Below are positions 18,166 to 27,145 of a stretch of 64,000 nt of DNA, piece after piece. The notes beneath the pieces were generated by a model. It made no database searches, was not told the origin of the DNA, and was given only the letters and a program-made list of their open reading frames with translations. Within the stretch, counting starts at the first letter, position 1. Each line of letters begins with the position of its first letter. The stretch is from JANQIO01 sp965229625 (lineage in GTDB: Bacteria; Pseudomonadota; Gammaproteobacteria; Pseudomonadales; Halieaceae), in the NCBI GenBank assembly GCA_965229625.1, contig CBDDJJ010000002.1, forward strand, positions 1,178,001 to 1,242,000. Reading direction: 5' to 3'. A program made the translations under genes and the position numbers.

Positions 18166-18754
18166 AGAGAATATCTGTAGTGGGTATGAACTGGCTTTTG
18201 CGAACCGGCACAACCGCGGTCATCGTGTAGAGCTGCGACCCGCCACTAGTTCGCTCCTCAATCGCGAGACGCACAGCCTCGGGCAACTGCCGGTCCCGCG
18301 CCGGTAGCCAATCCGCTTGCCACTGGCCCTCCTTGGTGAGAAAGGAGAATGCCGCGCTGGCGCCCGGGTCCCAGCGGCGGATGGTCACCGGTGGATACGG
18401 CGGCTCCTCGTAGACGAGGTGCAATCCATCGCGTTGCTGCTCAAGGCGCCAGGTCATCCTGGAGGGAACCCCTGGACTGCGCCACATCGGGGAATAACTG
18501 GCTCCCTGGATGGACTGGGTATCTCCAGCAAAGCGCAGGGGGTTGTCGTAGTAGGGCACCGATGCCTCCACTGAGTCACGCCACCAACCCTCCGCCAGGC
18601 TCTTCTGCATCTCAGCAGACTGGCGATTCTGGAGCCGGTCGTAAGTGGCCAGCATATAGCCGAATCCCTGGAACAGCAGTGCGCTCAACAGGCTGACCAT
18701 GGTCAGCACCACCAGCACCTCAACCAGCGTAAAACCCCTGTTTTGCCTAGACAT
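18152..18754 (-). CDS. gspJ: Type II secretion minor pseudopilin GspJ
   Basis: A 200-residue prepilin-like protein: basic leader MSRQNRG, then the processing site G|FTLVEVLVVL with Glu at mature position 5. The remainder is a beta-rich periplasmic domain. GspJ joins GspI and GspK in the pseudopilus tip complex. The ATG at 18754 is chosen because it places the cleavage site after seven residues; earlier in-frame codons would lie within gspI. It overlaps gspI by 8 bases. Confidence 0.87.
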   Translation of the reverse strand: MSRQNRGFTLVEVLVVLTMVSLLSALLFQGFGYMLATYDRLQNRQSAEMQKSLAEGWWRDSVEASVPYYDNPLRFAGDTQSIQGASYSPMWRSPGVPSRMTWRLEQQRDGLHLVYEEPPYPPVTIRRWDPGASAAFSFLTKEGQWQADWLPARDRQLPEAVRLAIEERTSGGSQLYTMTAVVPVRKSQFIPTTDILYGRE

Positions 18755-19181
18755 CGGACAGCTCAGGTGGCGGCCGGACATAAGCGTGTTGGGAAATGCG
18801 GGTATGCCAGCGGCCCAGCCGACGGCCTGCCGACTCGACCTCCAACCAGACATCGTAGAGCGCGTGATCATAGGCACCGGGCGGCCCACGCTGTGCGCGA
18901 CCATAGGTCACTGGCTCCACCAGCGTGGCCTGCCAGACAACCTCGTGCTCGCCAATCACCATGCGGCCGGTAGCATTGGTTCCCATGTCAGCAAGGCGTA
19001 CCCGGCGCACTGCTTCCTGGAGCACATTCTGTGAGGCCACCACCGCTTCTGCGCGGCGCAGTGAAATCAGGTCGGTATTGATCAGGGAGAACAGGCTGCC
19101 CAACGCTGTGCTGAGAATCACCAAAGCCATGATGGCCTCGAGCAGGCTGAAGCCTGTCTGGCGGCGTCGATCAGGCATCAT
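18747..19181 (-). CDS. gspI: Type II secretion minor pseudopilin GspI
   Basis: A 144-residue prepilin-like protein with leader MMPDRRRQTG and processing site G|FSLLEAIMALVIL, Glu at position 5. The size and order (after gspH, before gspJ) match GspI, the minor pseudopilin that starts tip assembly. It overlaps gspH by 11 bases. Confidence 0.88.
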   Translation of the reverse strand: MMPDRRRQTGFSLLEAIMALVILSTALGSLFSLINTDLISLRRAEAVVASQNVLQEAVRRVRLADMGTNATGRMVIGEHEVVWQATLVEPVTYGRAQRGPPGAYDHALYDVWLEVESAGRRLGRWHTRISQHAYVRPPPELSDV

Positions 19182-19596
19182 CTAGTTCCTCGGGCACACA
19201 GTACGGAGCAGCGAGGCTGTAACGCCAGCTGCGGCCGGACTCGTGGCTGAGGACAACGGTGCCGCCGGTGCAGAAACCGTTGGCCTTGTACCGCAGGCCT
19301 TCCGATGCAGAAATCGTCCAACCACTACTGGAGCCCGAGGTGAGCAGCGACTGAACCTCAGGTCCACCCATTCCGAAACCCAGACCCTGATGGCGGGCGC
19401 GGGCCGGCAGGTCACGCAGGCTGTTGATGATATCTTCCCGTTCGCCGCTGAGAGCGACGCTGTCATAGAGCCCATCCACCCGCGGCACCACCAGGCTGCC
19501 CACCAGGCCGATCAACACCAGCACAAAAAGGATCTCCAGGAGGGTGTAACCCTCCTCGGGGCTAGTTCTCGTCCGGGACAAACCCAACATCGGCAT
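19171..19596 (-). CDS. gspH: Type II secretion minor pseudopilin GspH
   Basis: A 141-residue prepilin-like protein with leader MPMLGLSRTRTSPEEG and cleavage site G|YTLLEILFVLVLIG, then a beta-rich domain with two cysteines (in FCTGG and APYCVPEE). GspH links the main pseudopilus to the tip complex. The ATG at 19596 is chosen because GGAAGGG lies about four bases before it; this makes the gene overlap gspG by 35 bases. The mature protein starts with Tyr in place of the usual Phe. Confidence 0.87.
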   Translation of the reverse strand: MPMLGLSRTRTSPEEGYTLLEILFVLVLIGLVGSLVVPRVDGLYDSVALSGEREDIINSLRDLPARARHQGLGFGMGGPEVQSLLTSGSSSGWTISASEGLRYKANGFCTGGTVVLSHESGRSWRYSLAAPYCVPEELDDA

Positions 19597-19987
19597 CAAG
19601 CCCTTCCCCACCGGGGTTCTTGTCGGCCCCGAGGGAGTACAGCGTAAATTCCTGCAGGCCACTGGGCTTGCGTTCGTACTGGTAGGGATGGGTCCAGGGA
19701 TCGAGGGGGACTTCTTCATCCAGGTAGGGTCCCTGCCAGGAATCGACGCCGCTGGGCGCGCGCACCAGCGCCTCAAGGCCATCGTCGGTGGAGGGGTAAT
19801 CGCCAACATCCAGCCGGTAGGTCTGCAAGGCGCCCTTCAGCATCTTGATCTGGGTCTCAGCCGTCTTCACCTTGGAAGAATCCAGCTTGCCGAACAAGCG
19901 CGGGCCAACCAGGCCCGCCAGCATGCCAAGGATGACGAGCACGACCAGCAGCTCGATCATGGAGAAACCTGTCTGTTTCCGATTCAT
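19562..19987 (-). CDS. gspG: Type II secretion major pseudopilin GspG
   Basis: A 141-residue major pseudopilin. Leader MNRKQTG is followed by G|FSMIELLVVLVILGMLAG, with Glu at position 5. The C-terminal region carries the family's calcium-binding loop pattern (YSLGADKNPGGEGLDADVGF), and the middle has the conserved YPSTDDGLEAL. Polymerised GspG forms the piston-like pseudopilus. It starts 24 bases after gspF. Confidence 0.95.
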   Translation of the reverse strand: MNRKQTGFSMIELLVVLVILGMLAGLVGPRLFGKLDSSKVKTAETQIKMLKGALQTYRLDVGDYPSTDDGLEALVRAPSGVDSWQGPYLDEEVPLDPWTHPYQYERKPSGLQEFTLYSLGADKNPGGEGLDADVGFVPDEN

Positions 19988-20011
19988 TTGTCCTACTTTC
20001 CCTAAAACTGG

Positions 20012-21202
20012 CTAGAAAGCCACATCATTTACACTGGTGATCGCGAGAATCACGCCCAGGATCATCACCCCGATCACGCCGCCAATCACCAGGATGGCGG
20101 CGGGCTCGATCAGCGCCAGTACCCGCGCGGTGCGAGTCTTGCGCGATTTTTCACAAATGTTCGACACAGAGCGCATCATCGCCGGCAGCCGCCCCGTCTT
20201 TTCGCCGACGCGGATCAGGTTGTAAGCGGTGGGCGACAGCACCCGGTTTTCGCGCAGGGCGTCAGACAGTGACTCACCGCTGCGCACCGACTGCTCCACT
20301 CTCTGCAGGCGCTGCTGGCGAACAGCCAGTTGCACGCTGCTGCGGGACAGGCTGAGGGCCGTGACCAGCTCAACGCGGTTGTTGAGCAGCGCCGCCATCG
20401 AGGCTGACCAGTTGCCAATATCACGCTCATCGAGCCACTCACCCACCACCGGCAGACGCGCGGCGAAGTTGAGCATGCGCTCGCGGAAAGAGGGATCGCG
20501 CAGCTTCACCACCAATACAGCCGCAGCCGCTATCAGCGCACCCACTAGCAGGTACCAGTTGGCGTTGAACCAGAGCCCGCCATTGATCACCAGGCTGGCC
20601 AGCAGCGGAATGTCCTCGCTGCCTTTCACGAGGTTGGCAAATTTGGGCACCACGAAGGCAAAAATCAGCAGGATGGCACCCAGGCCCGACAGTACCAGGA
20701 TCGCCGGGTAGACCAACGCGCTGCGGAACTCATCGCGCACGGATTCCTCGTACTGCAACTGGCTGACAGCCTCACGCAGCGAGGCGGCCAGTTCACCGGT
20801 GGCCTCGCCAGTCTCCACCAGCTGTAGGACCACCGCCGGCAGGTCCAGTTCACCCTGGCGCAACGCAGCGGAGAGGCTGTCACCACTTTGCAGGCGAGTG
20901 CCAACACTGGTGAAGAAGGCGTTGATGCGCGGGTGGTATTCACCCTGCTGCAGGGCCTCGACAGATTCCGCGATCCCCACTTCGGATTCCAGCAGGGTGC
21001 TGAATTCGTCCAGCGCCTGAACGATATCCTGTGACTTGAGCCGGCGCTGTCGGCCTGCTGCGACATCCTTTGCAATGGCAAACTCGAAGGGAGAAACGCC
21101 CTGGGACTCCAGCATGCGCTGTGCTTCGCGTTCGCTGGCAGCGGTGATATCGCCACGCACCAATTCACCGTCGCGGTTGAATGCCTGGTAGCTGTACTTC
21201 AT
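20012..21202 (-). CDS. gspF: Type II secretion inner-membrane platform protein GspF
   Basis: A 396-residue protein with two repeats of the T2SSF domain (about 70-195 and 270-390) and three membrane helices (about 170-190, 220-240 and 368-390). It begins with the expected MKYSYQAFNRDGELVRG. GspF is the platform protein around which the pseudopilus assembles. Its ATG shares one base with the gspE stop, so the two are translationally coupled. Confidence 0.94.
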   Translation of the reverse strand: MKYSYQAFNRDGELVRGDITAASEREAQRMLESQGVSPFEFAIAKDVAAGRQRRLKSQDIVQALDEFSTLLESEVGIAESVEALQQGEYHPRINAFFTSVGTRLQSGDSLSAALRQGELDLPAVVLQLVETGEATGELAASLREAVSQLQYEESVRDEFRSALVYPAILVLSGLGAILLIFAFVVPKFANLVKGSEDIPLLASLVINGGLWFNANWYLLVGALIAAAAVLVVKLRDPSFRERMLNFAARLPVVGEWLDERDIGNWSASMAALLNNRVELVTALSLSRSSVQLAVRQQRLQRVEQSVRSGESLSDALRENRVLSPTAYNLIRVGEKTGRLPAMMRSVSNICEKSRKTRTARVLALIEPAAILVIGGVIGVMILGVILAITSVNDVAF

Positions 21203-22890
21203 CAGGCCGCCTCGGCTTCAGTGCCCGTCACGCGGAATACTTCTTCCAGCGAGGTGACCCCCTGGGCCACCTTGAGCAGGCCGTCCTGCCGCAAGGTGCG
21301 ATCGCCCTGGGCCTGGGCCTGCAGGCGCATCTCGTGAATGGGGCGGTTCTGGACAATCATTTCATGCAGTTCGGGGGTCACCTGCACCAGTTCGTAAATG
21401 CCAGAGCGGCCCCGATAGCCAGTGCCCTGGCAACGCTTGCAGCCCACGGCGCGCTTCGCCGTGATTTCGCGCCCGTCAAAGCCCGGCACCTCGGCAATCT
21501 CCCGGCGCAGCTGCTCGCCAATATCGTCCGGCTCGCTACAGTGCGGGCAGAGGGTGCGCACCAGGCGCTGTGCCTGTACGCCGAGCATGGGAGCAGCCAC
21601 CAGAAACGGTTCCACGCCCATGTCGATAAGGCGGGTAAACGCCGAGATCGCATCGTTGGTGTGCAGGGTGGACAGCACCAGGTGACCGGTGAGCGCTGAC
21701 TGGATAGCGATCTCGGCAGTTTCCAGGTCGCGAATCTCACCAATCATGATGACGTCCGGATCCTGGCGCAGGATAGCCTTCAGGGCGCGGGCAAAGCTGT
21801 AGCCAATTTCCGCGTGGGCCTGGATCTGGGTAATCCCGGTGAGCTGAAATTCCACCGGGTCTTCCACCGTAATGATTTTCTTCTGGCCGTCGTTGGTGGC
21901 CTCGAGTGTGGAGTACAGCGTGGTCGACTTACCGGACCCGGTCGGTCCCGTGACCAGCACAATGCCATGGGCCTCGTGGGCCCAGGCTTTCATGCGCGCC
22001 AGGTGGTCCTCCTCCATACCCAACTGGGCGAGGCCGACCTCATCGCGCTGCTTGGGCAGCAGACGCATCACAATCGATTCGCCGCGCACGTCCGGCGCCG
22101 TGGAAACACGAATATCCATTTCCTTGCCGCTGACCCGGGTGGTCAGTCGGCCGTCCTGGGGCATCCTGCGCTCGGCGATATCCAGGCCTGCAATCAACTT
22201 GATGCGAGATGCGATGGCCGGGAAACGATCCTGGGGTTGTTCCAGCCGCTGGTGCAGCACACCGTCGACACGAAAGCGCACCGAAAAGTTGCGCTCGCCC
22301 GGCTCGACGTGGATATCCGACGCACCCGCGTCCATGGCCTGGGCCATCATGTTGTTCACGAACTCAATAATCGGCGCTTCTTCCGCCAGCTCCGCCAGGG
22401 CCCGTTCGCCGCCGCCCTGGAACAGGTCCTCCACCGCGTGCTCACGGCGGGCGTAATCCACAAAGCTCTCGATATGGTGCTGGCTCGCCAGGCAGTAGCG
22501 CACCGTGCCGCTGCCATAGAAACGCTCCAGTACCTCGCGTACAAAACTGTCCAGCGGGTCTATCGCCAGGCAGTGGATCGCATCGTCGTCCCCGCGCCAG
22601 AGCACCACCTGCTGGTCGATGAACCAGTCCAGTGGGATCTTTGATTCGGACAGGAAATCGAAAACCTCTCCCTGCGCAGGCAGAGTCTCACGGGACAGGC
22701 TGGGGAGCCCCAGCTGTTCTGACAGGATGGGCAACAGGGCCTCTTCAGACACCGCGCCGACGCGAATCAGGATGCTGCCAAGCCGACCGCCCGTGCTCTG
22801 CTGCAATTGCAGCGCCTTGCGCAAGTCGGTCTCCTGGATCAGCCCCCGCTCCAGTAGCAATTCACCAATTTTTTTAGAGGTTTCAAGCAT
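21202..22890 (-). CDS. gspE: Type II secretion assembly ATPase GspE
   Basis: A 562-residue hexameric ATPase that drives the pseudopilus. The N-terminal GspE-N domain (1-150) binds GspL. The ATPase core has Walker A GPTGSGKS (315-322), an Asp box ending VEDPVEFQ, Walker B DPDVIMIGEIRD (377-388), and the zinc-binding cysteines CPHC (448-451) and CKRC (484-487). It is first in an eleven-gene operon. No Shine-Dalgarno sequence precedes its ATG, and a perfect TATAAT lies only nine bases upstream, so it may be translated from a nearly leaderless message. Confidence 0.95.
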   Translation of the reverse strand: MLETSKKIGELLLERGLIQETDLRKALQLQQSTGGRLGSILIRVGAVSEEALLPILSEQLGLPSLSRETLPAQGEVFDFLSESKIPLDWFIDQQVVLWRGDDDAIHCLAIDPLDSFVREVLERFYGSGTVRYCLASQHHIESFVDYARREHAVEDLFQGGGERALAELAEEAPIIEFVNNMMAQAMDAGASDIHVEPGERNFSVRFRVDGVLHQRLEQPQDRFPAIASRIKLIAGLDIAERRMPQDGRLTTRVSGKEMDIRVSTAPDVRGESIVMRLLPKQRDEVGLAQLGMEEDHLARMKAWAHEAHGIVLVTGPTGSGKSTTLYSTLEATNDGQKKIITVEDPVEFQLTGITQIQAHAEIGYSFARALKAILRQDPDVIMIGEIRDLETAEIAIQSALTGHLVLSTLHTNDAISAFTRLIDMGVEPFLVAAPMLGVQAQRLVRTLCPHCSEPDDIGEQLRREIAEVPGFDGREITAKRAVGCKRCQGTGYRGRSGIYELVQVTPELHEMIVQNRPIHEMRLQAQAQGDRTLRQDGLLKVAQGVTSLEEVFRVTGTEAEAA

Positions 22891-22899
22891 TTGCCGCGC

Positions 22900-22929
22900 A
22901 TTATAGCGCTTGCACCGAAGCGCTGGGAA
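22900..22929 (-). promoter_or_regulatory. gspE promoter with overlapping palindrome
   Basis: On the minus strand a TATAAT lies at 22900-22905, with a weak -35 (TTCCCA) 18 bases upstream. Between them sits a 20-bp inverted repeat, AGCGCTT-N6-AAGCGCT (22905-22924), suited to a repressor or activator site. Predicted transcription starts about three bases from the gspE ATG. Confidence 0.5.
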
Positions 22930-22953
22930 CCGCCTGATTGTGCCAGAAAACCC

Positions 22954-23745
22954 TCAGGCGCGCTGGGATGAGCAGCTCACTACCTCGCCGGTCATGTAGC
23001 CGGCGTAGTCCGAAGCCAGAAACATCATCACGTTGGCGACTTCCCAGACTTCAGCGGCGCGGCCGAAGGCTTCGCGGCTGGCGAGTTGCTCCAGCAGTTC
23101 CTGGGGTGATGTCTTCCTGAGAAAATCGTGAAAGGCGATGGAAGGTGACACCGCGTTAATGCGCACGCCGTAGTCGGCGGCCTCCAGCGCCGAGCAGCGC
23201 GTCAGCGCCATAACCCCGGCTTTGGCGGCCGCGTAGTGGCACTGTTCCTTCTGGGCACGCCAGCCGAGTACCGAGGCATTGTTCACAATCACCCCGGCAC
23301 CCCGGGGCTGCATGCGCCCCAGCATGGCGCGGGTCATGCGCATGGTGCCGGTGAGCGTAACATCCAGTACCCGGTGCCATTCCTCATCTTCCATCTCCAC
23401 CAGCCGCTTGGTGCCGCCGAGGCCGGCATTGTTGATGAGCACATCGACGCCATCCATGGCCTCTTCGGCGGCATCGACCAGGGCCTTCACCTGCGCCTCA
23501 TCAGTGACATTGGCAAGCATACCGTGCACGGCTTCCAGCCCGGTCTCGGACTTCAACGTGGACACCGCTTTTTCCAGGCGACCCTCGTGAATGTCGCTGA
23601 TAAACACTGCGCGGGCACCCTCCTCCGCCGCCCGGGTAGCGGCAGCAAAGCCGATGCCGGCGCCCGCCGCCGCCGTGATCAACACGCTCTTGCCTGACAA
23701 CAGGTTGTGGCCTGGGACGTAGGGTGGGGCTTCTTTAAGGGCCAT
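22954..23745 (-). CDS. ipdF: Short-chain dehydrogenase, IpdF-like
   Basis: A 263-residue SDR. The NAD(P) loop is TAAAGAGIG (24-32), followed by NNAG, the catalytic Ser in NNASVLGW and the Tyr-Lys pair in HYAAAKAG. The start (PPYVPGHNLLSGKSVLITAAAG) resembles, from memory, mycobacterial Rv3559c/IpdF, which oxidises the 5-hydroxy group of the HIP-CoA steroid intermediate. The C-terminus is unusual for a classical SDR, ending VVSCSSQRA. It follows fadE30 by 15 bases, the same pair as in mycobacteria, and is the last gene of the steroid cluster, 63 bases before gspE. SDR specificity is hard to read, so the name rests on context as well. Confidence 0.78.
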   Translation of the reverse strand: MALKEAPPYVPGHNLLSGKSVLITAAAGAGIGFAAATRAAEEGARAVFISDIHEGRLEKAVSTLKSETGLEAVHGMLANVTDEAQVKALVDAAEEAMDGVDVLINNAGLGGTKRLVEMEDEEWHRVLDVTLTGTMRMTRAMLGRMQPRGAGVIVNNASVLGWRAQKEQCHYAAAKAGVMALTRCSALEAADYGVRINAVSPSIAFHDFLRKTSPQELLEQLASREAFGRAAEVWEVANVMMFLASDYAGYMTGEVVSCSSQRA

Positions 23746-23760
23746 GGTGTGACTCCCGGT

Positions 23761-24951
23761 CTACCCGCGCGGCTCGCGGGGCATATTGAGGGCGCGCTCG
23801 GCGATGATATTGCGCTGCACCTGGTTGGTGCCGCCGTAAATCGTGTCGGCACGGGAAAACAGGAAAAGACTTTGCAAGCGGTTCAGCTCGTAGGGTGCGC
23901 CGGCACAGATCTCCGCCTCCGGCCCCAGCACATCCATGGCCAGCTTGCCCAGGTTGCGGTGCCAGGTGGACCAGTACAGCTTGTAGATCATGGCTTCGGG
24001 TTGCAACGATCCGTCTTCCGCATTGCCGGACAGCGTGCGCATGCTGTTGTAGCGCATGATCTTCAAACCGATGTGGGCATCGGCTATACGCTGGCGAATC
24101 ATCGGGTCGCGGGCGGCGCCATTGCGCTTCGCCTCACACACGATGTCGTCGAGCTCATTCTGGAACAGCATCTGCTGGCCCAGGGTGGAGACCCCGCGCT
24201 CAAAGCCGAGCAGGCCCATCGCCACTGTCCAGCCGTCGCCCGGTGCGCCGACGATGTCGCCGGCATCGCACACGGCCGCGTCAAAAAACACCTCATTGAA
24301 TTCGCTGGTACCGGTCATTTGTTCGATCGGCCGCACGGTGATGCCGGGCTGGTCCATAGCCAGCAGGAAAAATCCCAGGCCCTTGTGGCCGACCGAGCCG
24401 GGGTCGGTGCGAGCAATCACGAAGCAGTAATCCGATTCGTGGGCCAGGGACGTCCAGACTTTCTGGCCGGTGATTCGCCACTGCTGCGACACCTGGTCGA
24501 ACTCGGCTTTGGTCTTGACGTTGGCGAGGTCAGAACCGGCGGAGGGCTCCGAGTAACCCTGGCACCAGAACTCTTCCCCGGCGCGAATACCCGGCAGGAA
24601 ACGTTCGCGCTGGGCATCGGAACCAAAAGCAATCAGGGTGGGACCCGTCAGCGTTTCCCCGATATGGCCCATGCGACCGGGACCGCCGGCGCGGGCATAC
24701 TCCTCGTGGAAAATGACCTGCTGCTCGATGCTCGCGCCTCGCCCGCCGACGGCCTGTGGCCAGCCGATGCAGGTCCAGCCGCCCTCGGCCAGCCGGCGTT
24801 CCCAGGCTTTGCGCTCCTCCGGGAACATGTGCTCATCCCCGGGGCCGCCGCGAAAGCGGATGACGGCGAAGTCACCCACCAGGTTGTCCGCCAGCCAGTC
24901 GGCAATCTCTTCGCGGAAACGCTCGTCCTCAATGCTGAATTTCAGCTCCAT
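23761..24951 (-). CDS. fadE30: Acyl-CoA dehydrogenase, FadE30-like
   Basis: A 396-residue flavoprotein of the acyl-CoA dehydrogenase family, with the usual helical N-domain, a central beta domain containing WCQGYSEPSAGSDLA and ITGQKVWTSLA, and a C-terminal helical domain ending TIYGGTNQVQRNIIAERALNMPRE. Several stretches (GGPGxEH near residue 35, RGVSTLGQQ, RADTIYGG) match my memory of Rv3560c/FadE30, which desaturates the HIP-CoA intermediate. The glutamate that some family members carry in the YxGT loop is Gly here, so the catalytic base must lie elsewhere. It is nine bases from a second acyl-CoA dehydrogenase gene; the two may form a heteromeric enzyme. Confidence 0.82.
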   Translation of the reverse strand: MELKFSIEDERFREEIADWLADNLVGDFAVIRFRGGPGDEHMFPEERKAWERRLAEGGWTCIGWPQAVGGRGASIEQQVIFHEEYARAGGPGRMGHIGETLTGPTLIAFGSDAQRERFLPGIRAGEEFWCQGYSEPSAGSDLANVKTKAEFDQVSQQWRITGQKVWTSLAHESDYCFVIARTDPGSVGHKGLGFFLLAMDQPGITVRPIEQMTGTSEFNEVFFDAAVCDAGDIVGAPGDGWTVAMGLLGFERGVSTLGQQMLFQNELDDIVCEAKRNGAARDPMIRQRIADAHIGLKIMRYNSMRTLSGNAEDGSLQPEAMIYKLYWSTWHRNLGKLAMDVLGPEAEICAGAPYELNRLQSLFLFSRADTIYGGTNQVQRNIIAERALNMPREPRG

Positions 24952-24960
24952 CGCCCCACC

Positions 24961-26082
24961 TCAATCCAGCAGTTGCGCCGCCAGGCGTTCGCGATGAAAC
25001 GCAGCGTTGCCCAACAGGGTCTCGGAGGACTTCGCGCGCTTGAAGTAGAGCTGTATGTCGTACTCCGAAGTAAAGCCCACGCCACCGTGCAACTGAATCC
25101 CACAACCTGCATTGAACAGGTAGGCATCCGAGCACCAGGCTTTCGCCACGCTGGCCGCCTCGGCCAGCTCCGCACCCATGGGCCCGCCGGCCAGGTATTC
25201 CTCGGCAATACAGGCCGCGTAATAGCTCGAGGAGCGGGCGGCTTCGACTTTGACCATCATATCGGCGGCCTTGTGCTTCACCGCCTGGAAGCTGGCAACG
25301 CGGCGGCCGAATTGAACCCGCTCCTGGATATAGGCCAGCGTGCTGTCCAGGCTGTGCTGCGCACCACCCACCTGCTCCGCCGCCAGCGCAATGGCCGCCA
25401 GGTCGAGAACGGCGCTCAATCCAGCCGCAACATCCGTTTCGTCACCGAGCCGATCAGCGGCCGCTACCTGCACGTCTTCAAAATCGAGCTGCGCCTGTTT
25501 GCGGGTCTGGTCCATGGTCGGCAGCCATTCACGGCTCAGGCCGTCCGCGTCACCCGGCACCAGGAACAAGGCGATGGCTTCTGTCTGTGCCTGCCGCGCC
25601 GCCACCACCAGCCAGTCCGCACTGTGACCGTCAATCACGTAGCGGCAACTGCCATTGAGGCGAAAGCTGCCGTCTGACATTTCCCAGCTAAGCGGTGTAT
25701 CCAGACCTCCGACCAGTGTCGCGGTGTCACCCGCAACGACCCTGGGAAGCCAGGTCGTTTTCTGGGCTTCACTGCCCGCCACCAGCAGGGCATTGACCGC
25801 CAGGCAGACCGTGGAAAAATAAGGCCCGCAAAACAGGCGGCGACCCATCTGTTCCATGGTGGCCGCCAGCTCCACATAGCCAAGACCCAGGCCACCGTAA
25901 TCCTCCGGGATATGCATCGCCGGCCAGTACAGTTCCTCACACACCTGCTTCCACAGTGCAGCGTCATAACCCGACTCGGAAGCCATCGCTGCACGCACCG
26001 CCTCGCTACGCGACGCTTCCGACAGGAACGCCGCCGCGGTGTCGCGGATTATGCGCTGCTCGTCGGTAAAGCGGAACTCCAT
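24961..26082 (-). CDS. Acyl-CoA dehydrogenase family protein
   Basis: A 373-residue acyl-CoA dehydrogenase with the three-domain layout and conserved RVQFGRRVASFQAVKH and QLHGGVGFTSEYDIQLYFKR. The middle beta domain is short and lacks the usual T(E/x)PxAGSD motif (the region reads GLDTPLSWEMSDG). This is typical of the partner subunit in heterotetrameric steroid acyl-CoA dehydrogenases. Adjacent genes are fadE30 downstream (nine bases) and an SDR upstream (four bases). I would place it near the mycobacterial FadE32/FadE33 group but cannot choose. Confidence 0.8.
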   Translation of the reverse strand: MEFRFTDEQRIIRDTAAAFLSEASRSEAVRAAMASESGYDAALWKQVCEELYWPAMHIPEDYGGLGLGYVELAATMEQMGRRLFCGPYFSTVCLAVNALLVAGSEAQKTTWLPRVVAGDTATLVGGLDTPLSWEMSDGSFRLNGSCRYVIDGHSADWLVVAARQAQTEAIALFLVPGDADGLSREWLPTMDQTRKQAQLDFEDVQVAAADRLGDETDVAAGLSAVLDLAAIALAAEQVGGAQHSLDSTLAYIQERVQFGRRVASFQAVKHKAADMMVKVEAARSSSYYAACIAEEYLAGGPMGAELAEAASVAKAWCSDAYLFNAGCGIQLHGGVGFTSEYDIQLYFKRAKSSETLLGNAAFHRERLAAQLLD

Positions 26083-26086
26083 AGCT

Positions 26087-26974
26087 TCAGGTACCCCAGA
26101 CTTTCTGCGCCGGAGTCTCCGCAGCCAGCAGTTCTTCCATGGCCGCGCCTATGTCCGCGGGCGCCCAGTGATCACCGCGATCCACCCCCGCGGTGGTGCG
26201 CCAGCCATCACAGATGCAGATACGCCCACCCTCGGCTTCGATGATGCGACCGGTGACCTTGCCGCCCTCGGGAGATGCCAACCAGGCGATCACCGAGGAC
26301 ACATTCTCGGGCGCGTAGTGATCAAAACTGCCGTCCTCAGGCTTCTTCATACGCTCCGCCATTTCCGGAACGGCCGACGTCATGCCGGTGCGCGCCACCG
26401 GGCAAATCGAGTTGGCCGTGATCCCGTAGCGCCCAAGCTCCGCCGCCTGGTTCAGTGTCAGCGCCGCGATGCCCGCCTTCGCCGCCGCGTAGTTGGACTG
26501 GCCAATGGCACCCTGCAGCCCGGCATTGGAAGTGGTATTGATAATCCGCGCATCCACCGCCTCACCCTCCTTGGAGCGGCCACGCCAGTAGTGCACCGCA
26601 TGGGAACTGATGCAGAAATGCCCCTTCAGGTGCACCGACATTACCGCATCCCAATCCTCCTCCGTCATGGAAGCGAACATCCGATCCCGATTGTTACCTG
26701 CGTTGTTCACCACAATGTGCAGGTCACCAAACTCATCCAGCGCCTGCTTCACCGCATTGAGGCTGTCGTCGTAATCGGTGATATCAGAACCGTTCACCAC
26801 CGCGCGGCCACCACCGGCATTGATCTCATCAACCACCGCCTGCGCCGCGTCACGGTTGATATCGTTAACCACAATGGCCGCGCCCTCCGCCGCCATCACC
26901 TTCGCATGGGCAGCGCCCAACCCACCTCCAGCGCCAGTGATGATGGCAACACGGCCTTCAAGGATTCCTGTCAT
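26087..26974 (-). CDS. Short-chain dehydrogenase (3-hydroxyacyl-CoA type)
   Basis: A 295-residue SDR with nucleotide loop TGAGGGLGAAH (14-24), NNAG at about 91-94, Ser in TTSNAG and the YAAAK catalytic pair. The length and C-terminal extension (GRIIEAEGGRICICDGWR) resemble 17-beta-HSD type 4/Rv3548c-like 3-hydroxyacyl-CoA dehydrogenases rather than ordinary FabG. Its likely job is a beta-oxidation step on a steroid-derived CoA thioester. It heads the four-gene run ending in ipdF and follows a hairpin repeat, so it may be the first gene of its own transcript. Confidence 0.8.
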   Translation of the reverse strand: MTGILEGRVAIITGAGGGLGAAHAKVMAAEGAAIVVNDINRDAAQAVVDEINAGGGRAVVNGSDITDYDDSLNAVKQALDEFGDLHIVVNNAGNNRDRMFASMTEEDWDAVMSVHLKGHFCISSHAVHYWRGRSKEGEAVDARIINTTSNAGLQGAIGQSNYAAAKAGIAALTLNQAAELGRYGITANSICPVARTGMTSAVPEMAERMKKPEDGSFDHYAPENVSSVIAWLASPEGGKVTGRIIEAEGGRICICDGWRTTAGVDRGDHWAPADIGAAMEELLAAETPAQKVWGT

Positions 26975-27020
26975 ACGCTACTCCATGATTGGCAGCCGGG
27001 CGTCGCTCCGGAGCGAGTGT

Positions 27021-27131
27021 TCCCGGGGTCGTGCATGTCTGTGCGGGACCGTGGCGCGCATGGATGCGCGCCCCGAGCCTCCAGGGATGGATTCACGGCG
27101 TGTCCGGCGCAGACATGCACGACCCCGGGGA
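27021..27131. repeat. Long-hairpin repeat element, copy 1
   Basis: A 58-bp core (27047-27104) is flanked by inverted arms: 27022-27041 pairs perfectly with 27110-27129 (20 bp), and pairing continues imperfectly to the core. The core contains its own hairpin, GGCGCGCAT-GG-ATGCGCGCC. The core is shared with two copies at 30.5-30.8 kb, but the arms differ. The element fills the gap between the thiolase and SDR genes. Open frames across it are palindrome artefacts, not genes. Confidence 0.9.
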
Positions 27132-27145
27132 CACGGAATCCGAAG

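Noticed and set aside
23707..25677. A 656-codon plus-strand open frame opposite the two acyl-CoA dehydrogenase genes
   Set aside because: It mirrors well-conserved minus-strand genes, has no family resemblance, and long antisense frames are expected in GC-rich DNA.
27001..27140. Insertion sequence or transposon end
   Set aside because: No transposase gene and no target-site duplication; arms differ between copies, unlike true terminal repeats.
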